From the NCBI GenBank assembly GCA_002099365.1, contig MSED01000014.1, positions 744,001 to 808,000 of the forward strand: DNA of 64,000 nucleotides, read 5' to 3'. The stretch is from Phialophora verrucosa (lineage: Eukaryota > Ascomycota > Eurotiomycetes > Chaetothyriales > Herpotrichiellaceae). Shown here in pieces: positions 21,081 to 32,239 of the stretch (positions are counted from its first letter, which is position 1; every line of letters starts with the position of its first letter). The notes beneath the pieces are model-generated. The model had not been told where the DNA came from. It did not search any database and saw only the letters and a program-made list of their open reading frames with translations. The position numbers were made by a program, and so were the translations under genes.

Positions 21081-22750
21081 ATGACACCTGAGCTTGAGAT
21101 TAAGGAAAAGGAGGATGTCGTTCCTCTCGAGATTGAACGTACCAACGACCTACAGGACATCGACCACGAGTTTGAGCACAAGATTCGACTCAAGATCGAT
21201 CTTCGTCTCATTCCCCTGCTATGCATACTAATGCTAGTTGCGTTCCTGGACCGTACCAACATCGGCAATGCTCGGATCCAGGGCCTGGAGAAAGATCTCA
21301 ACATGACTGGCAATCAGTACAACATTGCCTTGTTCATGTTCTTCATCCCGTACATCCTCCTGGATATCCCTTTCAACATTCTGATGAAGAAGGCCCGTCC
21401 GTCACTCTACCTAGGCGGCTTAACGTTGGCCTGGGGTCAGTGTTGCTCCCTCCTTCCCTGCTAAACTTGGAAGAAAAGACACTGATACCGATTTTGGGGT
21501 GGCAATAGGCGTCGTCACAATCTGCGAAGGAGTTACGCAGAGCTACGCTGGGCTGGTCATCTGTCGAGTACTCCTTGGGACCTTTGAGGGCGGATTCTTC
21601 CCCGGCGCCATATACATGATGGCCATGTACTACACTCGCTACGAATTACATGCACGGATGAGCCTGTGGTACTCTGCCGGGACGATTTCAAGCGCATTCG
21701 GCGGGGTAAGTATCAAATCCATGTAAAGTCGTCTCTCAGGGCCAATCTTGCTGACTCTACACCCTGCGTAGCTGCTAGCCTATGCCATTGCACATATGGA
21801 TAGGGTATCTGGATACAGCGCCTGGAGGTGGATTTTCATCATCGAAGGTCTGATCACCTGCGTCGTCTCTTTCCTGATATTCTTTTTTCTGCCGGATTGG
21901 CCGGAGCAAGCCAAATTCCTGAGCCCCAGTGAGAGAGCCACTCTCCTCAACAAGCTCGCTCGGGATACAGCGGAATATGTCGAGACAAAAGCTACACTGC
22001 AGGTGCTCAAGGACACAGTCACCGACCCCAAGGTGATTTTCAGGTCGGTGGACCGCCTCCTCTAATTAATCCCCGGGTTCTTTGCTCGAACTGACTCTTT
22101 GCAATAGCGCCCTCATGTACTTTGGCACCGCCGTGACCGCCAGTGCATCGTCCTTCTTCTTGCCAAGCATTCTCAAGCAACTCGGATGGACTTCTCTCAA
22201 GGCCCAGTACATGAGCATCCCTATCTGGCTGGTCGGATGGCTGATTTCAATCGTTAACGGCTTCGTCTCCGACAAGCTCCACAGACGTTGGCCCTTCTTC
22301 TTCATCCCCCTATGCTTCACGGTCATGGGCTATGCGTTGCTCATCGCACAGAAGCAGCTGAAAGTCGGCATTCGGTACATGGCGTTGTTCTTCGTGGTGG
22401 GCGGATGTTTCGCCGCCATCGCCTTGTCCTTGACCTGGTTGAACAACAACATCCTCGGCAAGAAGAAACGAGGGATCGCCTCCGCGGCCATACTCGCCCT
22501 CGGGAATTGCGGAAGCGTCCTCGGGAGCAACATCTACCTGTCCGCCGAGGCACCAGGGTACGTCACGGGATATTCTGTCTCTCTCGTCATGGCGGTCCTC
22601 GCTCAAGTCGCGGCCACATGTTACCTGTTCTACGTCATGCACGAAAACAAACAGAGAGACAGCGGTGCTAGGGACCATCTACTGTCTCTCCCACAAAGCG
22701 AACAGGATGACTTGGGTGACACACATCCCTCTTATCGCTATACTTACTGA
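21081..22750 (+). CDS. MFS transporter, DAL5-like anion:cation symporter (ACS) family
   Basis: Four exons (21081-21435, 21509-21705, 21772-22043, 22108-22750) give 488 residues. The cytosolic N-terminus is acidic, then 12 hydrophobic segments can be followed. The first loop motif LDRTNIGNAR is a hallmark of the ACS/allantoate-permease group, as are RVLLGTFEGGFFPG in helix 4 and the AWRWIFIIEGL block before helix 6. Members import organic anions such as allantoate, nicotinate, pantothenate and aromatic acids by proton symport at the plasma membrane. In this island it is the obvious candidate uptake system for the substrate. It is divergent from the SnoaL-like gene and convergent with the P450 gene. 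Confidence 0.92.
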
Positions 22751-23510
22751 ACGGTCGAGCGTCGAGGGTGCCACAGAGGAAGCGTGGGAAGCGTGTAGAC
22801 GACCCAATGCCAGATTTACAGCCTCGGTAAAAAGGGCTTAGGGGGATTTGCGCCGCGAGTACGAGAGTAGTCTCTGTATGAGTAAGAAGAATCCAAATTC
22901 AGTTGTTAGTTGGCCTTGCTGAACCACACTCAATCGAAAAGCCAGCCACGACAAAATGACTGTGGTTTCTTTGTGAGCGACGAGTCCACAGTCCACTCCA
23001 AGAACCTTTGCAGCCCCAATGCATAATGAACTCTGCAGGCTCTGGTAGACGCCGTCATCACTTCCTCTTTAGTCAAATAACAATACCTTGTACGATGCGG
23101 CGGACAATGTATTAGATTCCAGTGGCTCCCCCTGCCTAGAAGGCCATCTTGGTTCCGTTTGACAACATTCGATCAATCATCCGCAATGCTAGATCGATGT
23201 CCGCTACCTCTACTTTGACAAGGACTAAGCAGGCTGGCCAGTCACCAAACTACTGCCCAATGGGGTCTCAATCACAGGAGCAGCGCCTTCCTTCATATGT
23301 GGCATAGCTACCACTTCCCGATCACCTGTTGGGAGACGCAAAGTCCAGGCACTTCGTGTACGCTCGAGAACCGGCACTCAAGAACCGGCACTCAATTACC
23401 AGGCAGAAATAAGCCCGGCAGAAGTTACACAGGCAAGCTGAGGGCCATACGTCCAAAGAGACAAAGGTAGGACTTGGTTAGAGCATATTATCGCTATGAA
23501 AAGGGTCCTA
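22751..23510. other. Convergent intergenic, MFS / P450
   Basis: A 760-base gap between convergent genes. It contains the tandem 14-base repeat at 23368-23395. No reading frame looks coding. Confidence 0.45.
23368..23395. repeat. Perfect tandem repeat, 2 x 14 bases
   Basis: The unit gaaccggcactcaa occurs twice in direct succession in the gap downstream of the P450 gene. It looks like a small local duplication. Confidence 0.9.
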
Positions 23511-25620
23511 CTAGTCATACCGGGATAAGAACGCCTCGGCTTTCTTGGATTCTGCTCGCAGAATCTCCGCCCTCTCTGGGGACCTCGGGGTCAGACGAAC
23601 AGGGAACTCCTTTGGCGCGGTCAAAAAGCCCTTTGTGAATGCCGTTCCGACATCGGTGTCCACAGGTCCGTCGGCAGACATGTCAAAAAACCATAGCAGC
23701 TTGCTCATGCTGATGATCTAGATCGCCAGGATGTTGATTAGCAAGGGGGAGACACCAGAAGAGGGGATAGCGAAGAGCGTGATTCACCATCGAGTTTTCT
23801 GCCATGTTCTGTCCGGAGCAGACTCTCCTTCCGGCCCCGAAGCCGTAGACCTCCCGCCGGCCTTCTTCTTTGACTTCCGGTCCGATGGTCCCATATCGGT
23901 TGCCCAGCCAGCGGTCCGGGAGGAATTCGTCAGGGGACAGGTACTCCTTCTCGTCTCGATGGATGGTCCATGCGTTGGCGAACAGCATGGTCCCCTTGGG
24001 GAGGAAATAGCCGTCGTAGTGGTCGTCTTGGATCAGGGTGTGGGGGATCCCGCCCGGGGCGACCGGCCGCCAGCGCAAAGTCTAGATCCACACAATCAAT
24101 CTACTTAGAACAGTCCCGCCCGATACACCCAGGTGCAAACAAGCACACGCAAGTGAGTCGTTGAACAAAAAATTGCATACCTCTTGCATGAGAGCGTTTA
24201 GGTACGCATTGTCCTTGATCTCTTCATACTTTGGCGGGCCGCTGCACAGGGAGTCGATCTCAATTTGTGCCTTTTTGAGGATGTCGGGATGGGCGATCAT
24301 CGCGAGGATGAAATCGAGGATGCTGCTCGAGGTGGTGTCCGACCCAGCTTCCATCTTTGAATCACCGGTCAAGTTAGAATCCATGCCACCCAACGGTTTG
24401 CGATATATAGCACCGCCGCAGCAACATTAGAGTCAGGTAGGAAGCTTCATTTCACTTACGAACAAACCGGCAATGTAGCCTAACCACTCGTCACTGATCC
24501 CGTTCGCTTGTTGGCCCTCGACCATGTGCACCAGGAAACAGTCGGGACATTTCCCTTTGTGGATTTTGGCTTTCGTCTCGGCCACAAGCGCCGCGTACAG
24601 TTTCTTTTGATCCCGGCGAATCGCTTTGGCTTCGCGCTTCCACCAACACATGAAGTCGGGAAGGTATTGCAGCAAGGTGACCATGTCCACGGGAGGGGTG
24701 GCCCCGGGCTCCATTAGAGCCAGAAACCGTTCCATGATGCTGTAGATTGCCTGGACCTTAGGAGATTCCGGGTCCGCCACCCTTTGTCCGTACACCGACG
24801 CTAGGACAACCGCCGCAGAATACCTTCGGATGTACTTGTAATACCCGCTCGGGTCGTCCAGGATCTGCTGAAGGGTTTGCGTGGCCTCGGCATCCTGGAG
24901 AGGCACGATTGTCTGGATCGAGTTGACGTTGAGAAACGACTGCGCAATCTTCCTCATCAACCTCCATTCGGGACCGTATTCGGTGAGCAAGATGTGGATC
25001 TTTTTCGGGAACAAGATTTCATGCGCAATATAACTTTTCGGCCGGCTCGAATATATCGATCCCTTCTTGTCAAACAGGCTGTAATGATACAGATGCACAT
25101 AAGTGAATGAGCGGGTGAGAAACCAGCACGAGCAAAACAAGGATGGTAATGGGACGAACTACGCACTCTTTGACAGGCCGATGATGATTCAGGACCACCA
25201 CGTTTTGGGGACCGAATTTGAGTCCCACGATAGGGCCATATGTTTTGCTCAGTTCATGCCATCTGTAATGATTAACCCGGAGTCAGTACCGCCATTACTA
25301 CGACCCAGGAAGTGCGGTAGTTGGAGGACGTACTTCAGAAAGGCCTTTGCTGACGGTATCTGATGCAGATTTCCTGACGACAAAGGTCGTTAGATAGTGG
25401 TGGACTTAAATGAAATTCCAACCCCCTTCACTTCGGGCAGAAATAGATAATTACCTATAATGGGAAGACCTGGTGGGCCTGGCGGGAAGTTCTTGGGCCT
25501 CCTGCTCGCGACGGCGAGCTGGACGAAGAAAATGAGAGCGGCCGCGCAGCAGAGGGTCCCCGTCAAACCCAGAACCTTCAACGAGGTCGACAATAACGGT
25601 GTCCAGTCCGTTTCTCGCAT
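23511..25620 (-). CDS. Cytochrome P450, CYP2-like fungal type (O-methylsterigmatocystin-oxidoreductase-like)
   Basis: Seven exons (25455-25620, 25334-25373, 25167-25262, 24460-25078, 24181-24354, 23788-24081, 23511-23717) give 531 residues. An N-terminal membrane anchor (about residues 16-38) is followed by the proline hinge FPPGPPGLPIIG. Other hallmarks are the I-helix EAGSDTTS, the K-helix ETLR (E-x-x-R) at the exon 5/6 junction, the FLPDRWLGN PERF-type segment, and the haem loop FGAGRRVCSG with the Cys thiolate. It would sit in the ER membrane and use a P450 reductase. The substrate is unknown. Exons 2 and 3 are short (40 and 96 bases) and were placed by frame and by the restored motif order. 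Confidence 0.92.
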
Positions 25621-26338
25621 GTTGACCTTCCCTTATCGGGCGTGGGCTTGTTGAGTGTTAAACCGAGAGGCAACCAGGGAGACCTCATATACTGCATTCT
25701 CAAGCCTGACAGTGGAGGGGCGCTACATACACAGTACGGGGTTGAGGTCACCCGAAGCCAGGGCCGAGGCGCCTCCTTCTCCGCATTTCGCGGGGCGCTA
25801 GTCACTGTTAGGAGCGCCCAAGCGCCCCTCGCCCCTCGCCCCTCGCCTAACGCCGTACCTCGACGAATGAATACGAGTAAGCAGATCAAGCGGACTAAGT
25901 TTGCGGGGCACGCGATGTCCCAAAATGGCCAGGACGAGGCTATGGACCCCTACTCTGTCCGTACCTTCCTTTCTGGCGTTTGGGAAATTGGGGATTTGTT
26001 GAGTTTAACACCGAAGAAACTATGCACAAGGGCTGTTCCTGGCTAAATGGCTTTCTCTCCTCAATGAAGAATGTTACCCTCTTTATCACGTGGCCACTCA
26101 AGTGAAAAGGGACATAAGCCCTGCTAAGACGTGCGAATCGTCTTCTCCTATGTCTCACCGGACCGGCGCCCTTTCGAAGGTTCTCTGTGTTTCAACTACA
26201 TAAATACAGCACTCCTGGAGGGCTCAACGCACCATTATCGGTTCCGTATGTATTGCCCTAAAATGCCTCCCCCTATTGCACAAAAGGCCAATCAAAAACA
26301 ACCCCTTCGCAGTTTCCATCTGAGCCCGTTATTCCCAT
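25621..26338. other. Intergenic, alpha/beta hydrolase to P450
   Basis: A 718-base gap between co-directional minus-strand genes, holding the P450 promoter. A short gcccctc triplicate (about 25822-25845) is seen. No gene is recognised. Confidence 0.45.
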
Positions 26339-27400
26339 CTATGTCGGGATCGCAAGCAGCTCCTCGATTGCTTCCGTCGTCTCGGCGGGGCTCTCCATGG
26401 TCCAAAAATGGCCGCCGGGCATGTATCTGACCAGCACGGCCTTGGCATTGGGGATATACTCCCTGGCGTTCTCGTAGAACTCGCGTGGCTGCGTCCGACT
26501 CTGGTACCCTTGCATGATCATGACGGGGCACTTCCAGCTCTTCAGCAGCCGGTTCCGGCGATCGAGCCACTCGGCCCGGAAGGTCGACGAGTTGAAGTAT
26601 CGTGGGACCGCGCGCACGATGCCCGGATACGAATACTCCTGGATGACGCGCTCGAATTCGTCGTCTGGGATGGCCCGCTCGGCTATCCAGGTGTAGACCC
26701 ACACCACGAACCGTTTGGGGTCTTCCATGATGCCCGTCCAGGGGGCGTCTTTGAAGAAGTCGCCCTGCGGGACCAAGACGGGGTTGAAGTGGTAGAGATG
26801 CTGCTCGCCGCGCCCGTACCGGAGCACGCTCTCCGGGTGTTTCGCGACGATGTAGTCTGCCTGCACGGTGCCACGGTCGTGGGTGATGATGTTGAACTTG
26901 GCGGCTGCCACGCCGATCTGTTCCAGCATGGCGTACAGGTTGTCCGCGGCGCCCTCGTGTCGGTAGTCGCCTGCCGTCTTCTCGGACTGCCCGTAGCCCT
27001 TGAGGTCGGGGGCGATGCAACGGTACTTCTTGGACAAGGCGGCCATTTGGTGGTGCCACTGGTACCAGGAGTCGGGAATGCCGTGGAGAAAGACAATCAC
27101 TTCTCCGGCCCCGGTTTCTGCATAGTGAAATCGCACCAATTCGAAGTCCCCCGGTGCGTCGACAAAGTGATGCCTGAAGGTGGCTCCATCCAGGACTTCC
27201 GTGTCGCCCTCTTTGTTTGGGGCGCGCGGCTGCACCAATGCAAAGTGCCGTGTTCGTTCTTCTATCAGCGCTTCGGGCGGGATGAAGTCCGCAACTACGT
27301 GCTGCGCTCTCACAGGGAGCTCCGTATATTCAGGCGCCGATGGCATCGGATCGTGATTGCTCTCACTAACCTCTGCGGGATTGATGGCTGATGGAGACAT
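26339..27400 (-). CDS. Alpha/beta hydrolase, epoxide-hydrolase / haloacid-dehalogenase type
   Basis: A single exon of 353 residues from the Met at 27400; a longer in-frame extension upstream (to 27580) lacks family features. The oxyanion motif HGIPDSWYQW, the nucleophile elbow THDRGTV with Asp as the nucleophile, and the terminal GGHFWTMESP His block identify the branch that includes soluble epoxide hydrolases and fluoroacetate/haloacetate dehalogenases. These form a covalent ester with the Asp and release it with water. A cap region lies between (about residues 190-280). Together with the nearby P450s it could open an epoxide made by a P450. It is tandem with a second, Ser-type hydrolase. 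Confidence 0.88.
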   Translation of the reverse strand: MSPSAINPAEVSESNHDPMPSAPEYTELPVRAQHVVADFIPPEALIEERTRHFALVQPRAPNKEGDTEVLDGATFRHHFVDAPGDFELVRFHYAETGAGEVIVFLHGIPDSWYQWHHQMAALSKKYRCIAPDLKGYGQSEKTAGDYRHEGAADNLYAMLEQIGVAAAKFNIITHDRGTVQADYIVAKHPESVLRYGRGEQHLYHFNPVLVPQGDFFKDAPWTGIMEDPKRFVVWVYTWIAERAIPDDEFERVIQEYSYPGIVRAVPRYFNSSTFRAEWLDRRNRLLKSWKCPVMIMQGYQSRTQPREFYENAREYIPNAKAVLVRYMPGGHFWTMESPAETTEAIEELLAIPT

Positions 27401-28262
27401 TGTTTCAGAAAGGTTTTGTACGAGGATGATTCGTCTCTCTGGACGGTCGCCCGATTTCTTTTGGAGGATCCCGCTGTTGTTGTAACAGTAACTGCTGCTG
27501 ACTCTCCAATCGCTCGAGACAATGGCGAGCTCCAAGTTCGATTCGTATATGTACTGAGATAGAACGGCAGAGGCTCCCAACTGTGGAGGTCTCCCGGAGT
27601 CCTGCCATGAAACCTTGAGAATGAATTAGCGCCCCGCAGGGCATTCGAGCCCCAATCTTTCCTGTTTCTGTGGCTGGTGTGGGACGGGAAACGATCTTAC
27701 ATATATCCTACCTGGCTTGTTATACGATACCATACAGGCCGGATCGGGAGTGGAATGCTGGGAAATCGCCTCTCTAACATGGCATCTGCCGAACCAACGT
27801 TGAGGCCGCTGTATGATACGGCGTCGTTCTCACATACAAATCGAGTATTTCCCTCGTAAATCGGCACAAAGAAACTAAGGGGGAGAGCAGCTATCCGCTC
27901 TTACGGCTTTCAAGGCCCGGGACAGCAACGCGATAGTGCTCCTCCGAGTTGTCCTGTGTACTTGTTCATTCACTCTTCGGGGTGGAGATCAATATTGGAC
28001 AGTCTGGGCTGGAATAGTAAAGTTTTGCACATTCCGTTTCGGCCAGGATAAGGAAAAGAATTAACGTCTACAGGTGAGCGAAAGGCCCTGGAGCTGGCAC
28101 ATCGTCTTCATGGCCCGATAGTGTGATGCCTTGGGATTGCAGCTTTCATGGGTCTGTTTATCTCAATCCTCAATCGCTCCGATACACGCTTGGTCTGTAG
28201 CGTCTTTCGACGATCCAGTCAACGACCTTCTCCTCCCACGCGCGGGAAATTACGGATCCTTC
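27401..28262. other. Intergenic between two alpha/beta hydrolases
   Basis: An 862-base gap between co-directional genes, containing the promoter of the epoxide-hydrolase-like gene. No coding frame is recognised. Confidence 0.45.
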
Positions 28263-29120
28263 TCAATCGGTTTTGCCCAGCTCCAGCTCCTCAAACGCAC
28301 TCGACAGAGCTTCCGCGAATTGCTCCGGACAGGTGACGAACGCGAGATGTGCCCCGGGAAACTCGAAGAGCCTACAACCAATAATCTCCGCCTGCCGGTC
28401 GACTGTCCTGACGTACCACGCATCACGACTGTCCTTGCCCTTGGCCAGAGCAATGCGGACTTTATTCTTCTTCAGCTGTTGCAAATCCGGCGTGTACAGG
28501 CCGAAGATCAGATATTCGTAGGTGAAGAAGTATTGCCCCGTGCTGTGCGGGATCGCGTTGCCATCGAAACTGAAGCCGACCATGGAGGTCGAAAAGGCCT
28601 TCCACGCGGCTTCGACGCCCTGGGTGCGGAAAGTGTCGTAGACCCATGCGTTGAAGTCGAGCCATTTGGGCGCGTCCGGCAAGAGGGCCGTAGTGGGGGA
28701 TTCATGCGGGATCACGCTGGACACGTATTCCGGGTAGGACGAGGCGAGTTGCAGCGCGATGATGCCGCCGCCGCTGTTGCCGAAGACGTGCGCTTTCTCG
28801 TGGCCCATGGCTTTGATGATGGCGACGACGTCTCGGGCTTGCTGGGGCATGTTGAGAGGTTTTTGCTCGCCTTCGGCCAGGCTGCTGCGTTGATTGCCGC
28901 GGCGATCAAACGACACGGCGGTGTAGCCTTTTGCCGCCATGAGGGGCAAGATGTGGTTGAAGATGTCCCCGTTTCCGCCGCCGCCGGGGATCAGGATCAG
29001 GAGAGGCCCTTGGCCCTGGTGCCAGTAGTGGAGGGTACATCCTTCATTGGTGACTTTTGCGTATGTCGGTTCGAACCCCATGTTTTGGGCGACAGGCTTG
29101 GTTGGCTTAGATTGAGTCAC
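28263..29120 (-). CDS. Alpha/beta hydrolase, Ser-nucleophile type
   Basis: A single exon of 285 residues. The oxyanion block LILIPGGGGNGDIF, the FDRRGNQRSS turn, the nucleophile elbow FGNSGGG (Ser) and the terminal GAHLAF His block give a complete Ser-His-acid layout. It resembles small esterases/C-C hydrolases and the haloperoxidase-like alpha/beta family. An aromatic meta-cleavage hydrolase would look similar, so this is a candidate for a ring-fission product hydrolase, but an esterase is equally possible. A TATA box 178 bases upstream carries the same 16-base context as the one in front of the next gene, a zinc-cluster regulator. Confidence 0.87.
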   Translation of the reverse strand: MTQSKPTKPVAQNMGFEPTYAKVTNEGCTLHYWHQGQGPLLILIPGGGGNGDIFNHILPLMAAKGYTAVSFDRRGNQRSSLAEGEQKPLNMPQQARDVVAIIKAMGHEKAHVFGNSGGGIIALQLASSYPEYVSSVIPHESPTTALLPDAPKWLDFNAWVYDTFRTQGVEAAWKAFSTSMVGFSFDGNAIPHSTGQYFFTYEYLIFGLYTPDLQQLKKNKVRIALAKGKDSRDAWYVRTVDRQAEIIGCRLFEFPGAHLAFVTCPEQFAEALSSAFEELELGKTD

Positions 29121-29555
29121 AGCTGATTGGGGACAATTGGAGGTTGGGTAATGGCAGTCATGGATGTTGGTTTAATATGATCCAGTGACCTCGAAAGGTA
29201 TGTTGACCAGAATGTGGAGACCCCACATTGGCGGAGGCGCCTCAAGATCCGGAGTTGCGCAGGGTCCCGTAAACAGGGACTGGGTCGAATCTCTGCACTT
29301 ATACCCGCCCGCTGTGAGAAAGAGTAAGGCATGGGGCTCTTCGGGGGGAGAAGATCGCCGACCCGTCCGGCCCGAGAATTCGTCAGGAATCTTCCTCGGA
29401 TTTGTTTGTCCCTGGCATGAGTCTTAGTGTGGCTACATATCATTGTCAATATGCTGATTGGAACTCAATTATATGACCGACCATTGCAGGTTCTCGGCTG
29501 GACTGTCTTGATCACCCAAGCACTTATTCTCGGTTAATCTCTCGCCGCCACATCC
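29121..29555. promoter_or_regulatory. Promoter region of Ser-type hydrolase
   Basis: A 435-base gap downstream of the Zn2Cys6 regulator gene and upstream of the hydrolase, both on the minus strand. It carries the GGGCGGGTATAAGTGC element. Confidence 0.5.
29295..29310 (-). promoter_or_regulatory. GGGCGGGTATAAGTGC promoter element
   Basis: A TATA box in an extended GC-rich context, 175-190 bases upstream of the hydrolase ATG. Fifteen of 16 bases match the element at 32689-32704 upstream of the Zn2Cys6 regulator. Confidence 0.5.
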
Positions 29556-32239
29556 TTAGCTGAAGTCGGCGGGGAGGAATGGAATCTGGGAGGCAAGTTC
29601 TCCCAGACCCGTGTCTAGATGATCCAAGTCCCAAAATTGATCCAGCTGCTGCTGTGAATCCACAGCATTCATCCCAAACGCAGAAGTATTGAAATCGAGA
29701 TATTCCAGCGGCACTCCGTCCACCAAGGAAGACCTGCCCTGCTCAAGGTTGGGCAACTTCAGCAGCTTTTGAAGAAACTGCTTACATTTTCGGACCGAGG
29801 AATTGCACAGGTCGAAGCGGTCGAAAATGGCCACAGCGCACTCGAGACTTTCCTTGGGTTGATTCACCGCCTCAAGAGGCCGATATCGTTGCAGCCTCGG
29901 GTGTCTGATGAAGACAAGTTGCAGCGAAAACATCACAAGCGCAGCATTGAAGGCTGGATGCGTTCAATGTCAACAAAGATCCCTATTGCCACCAAGGGCA
30001 TCAAACTCACCGTAGAACAGACAGAACCACCAGATCCCAAGCGAGTCACCATTTTCCATCGCCGTCTGGATGAGCAACAGGATCTCGGATGACGAGTCAA
30101 TACACTCCGGGATGCTCACGGACGCCATCTGGTAGTAGACGGAACAGTCCTCGGATTCCCGAGCTGATTGCATACCCCAGGTCATCAGCTTTACCAAGAC
30201 GGGGCGGTGGAGGATCATTTTGACATTGTAAAACCGCAGTGCCAGGACTCGCCGGACTCGCGCTTGGAACGTATTCGGATTTTGCGCGGAATCAGTACCA
30301 TGAGAACCGCCCCCGAAGGTGAGACTCAGGGGAAGATTACGTCTCCAAGACGCGATATCTCGACCCAATTTGACGATCTGGCAGAACAGTTCGGAGCTGT
30401 CGGCAGAGCTTTCACCGTCAATGTTGTGGCCGTAGATGGAGCCTAGTATAATCCCCAGGATTCGATAAAGTTTGCTGTGGCTCCGATTAGACAGAAGACG
30501 ACAGACTGGGTTCCGGGCACTCACAATGTTGAGTTGAAGAAGCCCACGCTGGCTGACCCAGCCTCCGACCTACTGAAAAGCTCCAGACTTCCATCCAGGT
30601 TAAAGAACGACTCGGCGGGCAAGGAGATTTTCACATGGTCGTCTGGGATAGCAGAAGGACGGCCGGTGCTCATGCAAATACTCCTGTCGGGATGCCAGTT
30701 AGCCATCCACGTCCCATGGAGGATATAGAACCGCCATGTTGGAACAGGGGCCGGTTTGGGCGTTAGGATTAACTCACCGATCAAGGATGATGCAACCATA
30801 CCAAGTTCTCTTTCGAATTTCTCGTTCCAGAGGGGAAAATGATCGGGAAGCCTGCTCCGAGTGTAGACCAAGCAAAATGGCTGTCCTGATGGCCGAACCG
30901 TGCAGCTCCCATGTTATAGCGGAATGGGGGGTAGCCTGCAGGTATTGGACCATTACAAGAAGATACTGGACTATTGAGTCATGATTGCATCAACATCTTG
31001 AAAAGCCGAAGAAGAAAAGGAGGGGTTGAAGTTGCGTACCGGTATAGAGATTTGCAACTCTATTTCTCTTGTGTCTATGAAGATGGACCGCCCTTTGGTA
31101 ATAGATTTCGGAAGGCTCCATCCTCTGGTCCATTCTCAAAGTGGGATCGCGGCGATGGCTCTCTCCAGTGGCGAGAATCATGTTGAATAAACATAGCCAA
31201 GCACGGTCGACTTTCTCGGGACCCTTCTTCTTCAGCTCGGAGTACATATCATTTATCGAGGCTTCGTGCACAAGGGGGAGCATGAGCCCCGCATAGGAGA
31301 AATACTCCTTCATCAGCAGCGATACGGTTCCTTCGCTGGGAATTCGAAACGGGTGGACCGTATTTCGGGCTGTTAGATCCCCTGGACCAATATTGGCGAC
31401 CTGGGCGGCACGAAGTACATCCGGCTCGTTTTGTCGTATGGTCCCGGCAACGGCTTTTACCACCTCTCCCAGAAATGCCGGAGTGGAAGACTGTCCTGTT
31501 GCATCAATTAGCCGAGTCTCGTCTTCTGGCGTGTCATCCAATCACCGAAGTAATTGTGGTCCTCTTCACTGGGTTCCGTGATTTCGTCCGCGCTGAAACT
31601 TACGTCGGCATTGAACTCGAAAATCGTTCTCTGTTCGTTAGAAGCATGGGGTGTCGGCTTTGTTGTCGAAGTGCATTCGTCTTCGTCTTCATCTTCATAG
31701 ACACTACTCCGACAGCTCGTCGCGGTCACTTGTGGAGTGACCATGTCAGCTACCCTATTCGGCGCCGAGCGTTCGCTTTCGAGTTCCCGCAATCTTTCCT
31801 CCAGGAATTGCAGTCTCTCTTCCAAAGGTCTGTTCCAGTCAACGACAAGTCAAAAGAACCAAAAGCAGGTAAGTGGGTCGGTAGGTGGGTAAGCGGTGCT
31901 CAGCATACACTTTCTTCGGCTGTCTTTTGACCATATTCGCGGGGCATTCGTAGCAGCACTCGAAGCCGGCATTGGCACAAGCAGAACATTCGGGCTCCCT
32001 GCCATCACACTTTCCCCTCCCAGTCAATTAGCGAGGGAGAAGAACGCACTTCGTCGTGCAGGAGTTCAACAAACCCGAGATTTCCTATTGCGACATCGAA
32101 CACACGCCAAAGCTACACGCTTGCGTTTGGGTTCGGATGGCATGGAATCAGACGCCCGCGCGTCAGGGACGCTTCCCTCTCGACCCGACATCCGCGGTGT
32201 GGTCGGTTCTCTCGTCCTTTTGGATCCTACTAAATTCAT
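29556..32239 (-). CDS. Zn(II)2Cys6 transcription factor with coiled coil and fungal_trans domain
   Basis: Eight exons (32075-32239, 31909-32009, 31604-31829, 31040-31517, 30778-30970, 30525-30683, 30011-30474, 29556-29953) give 727 residues with every junction in frame. The zinc cluster is Cys46, 49, 56, 63, 66 and 73 (CX2CX6CX6CX2CX6C); intron 1 falls right before Cys56, so splicing is needed to make the finger. A leucine-rich coiled coil (PLEERLQFLEERLRELE) follows for dimerisation. An acidic linker, then the fungal_trans domain: SYAGLMLPLVHEAS, EIYYQRA, MVQYLQATPHSA, LLGLHSEQ, RKRTWYGCIILDR and STGRPSAIPDD. It ends in an Asp/Gln-rich tail. A long 5' leader is likely, since the TATA box lies 452 bases upstream. 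It probably regulates the neighbouring hydrolase and P450 genes. Confidence 0.9.

Noticed and set aside
26408..27391. A 327-codon open frame on the plus strand
   Set aside because: It lies antisense to the epoxide-hydrolase-like gene, which has all family motifs; the frame is a shadow of its GC-rich codons.
27401..27580. A 60-residue N-terminal extension of the epoxide-hydrolase-like protein
   Set aside because: It is in frame but has no family similarity or targeting character; the Met at 27400 gives the usual length.
29060..29085. A GGTTCGAACCC stretch resembling a tRNA B box
   Set aside because: It lies in the coding sequence of the Ser-type hydrolase and has no A box or cloverleaf around it.
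28131..29126. A 331-codon open frame on the plus strand
   Set aside because: Antisense to the Ser-type hydrolase; no domain seen.
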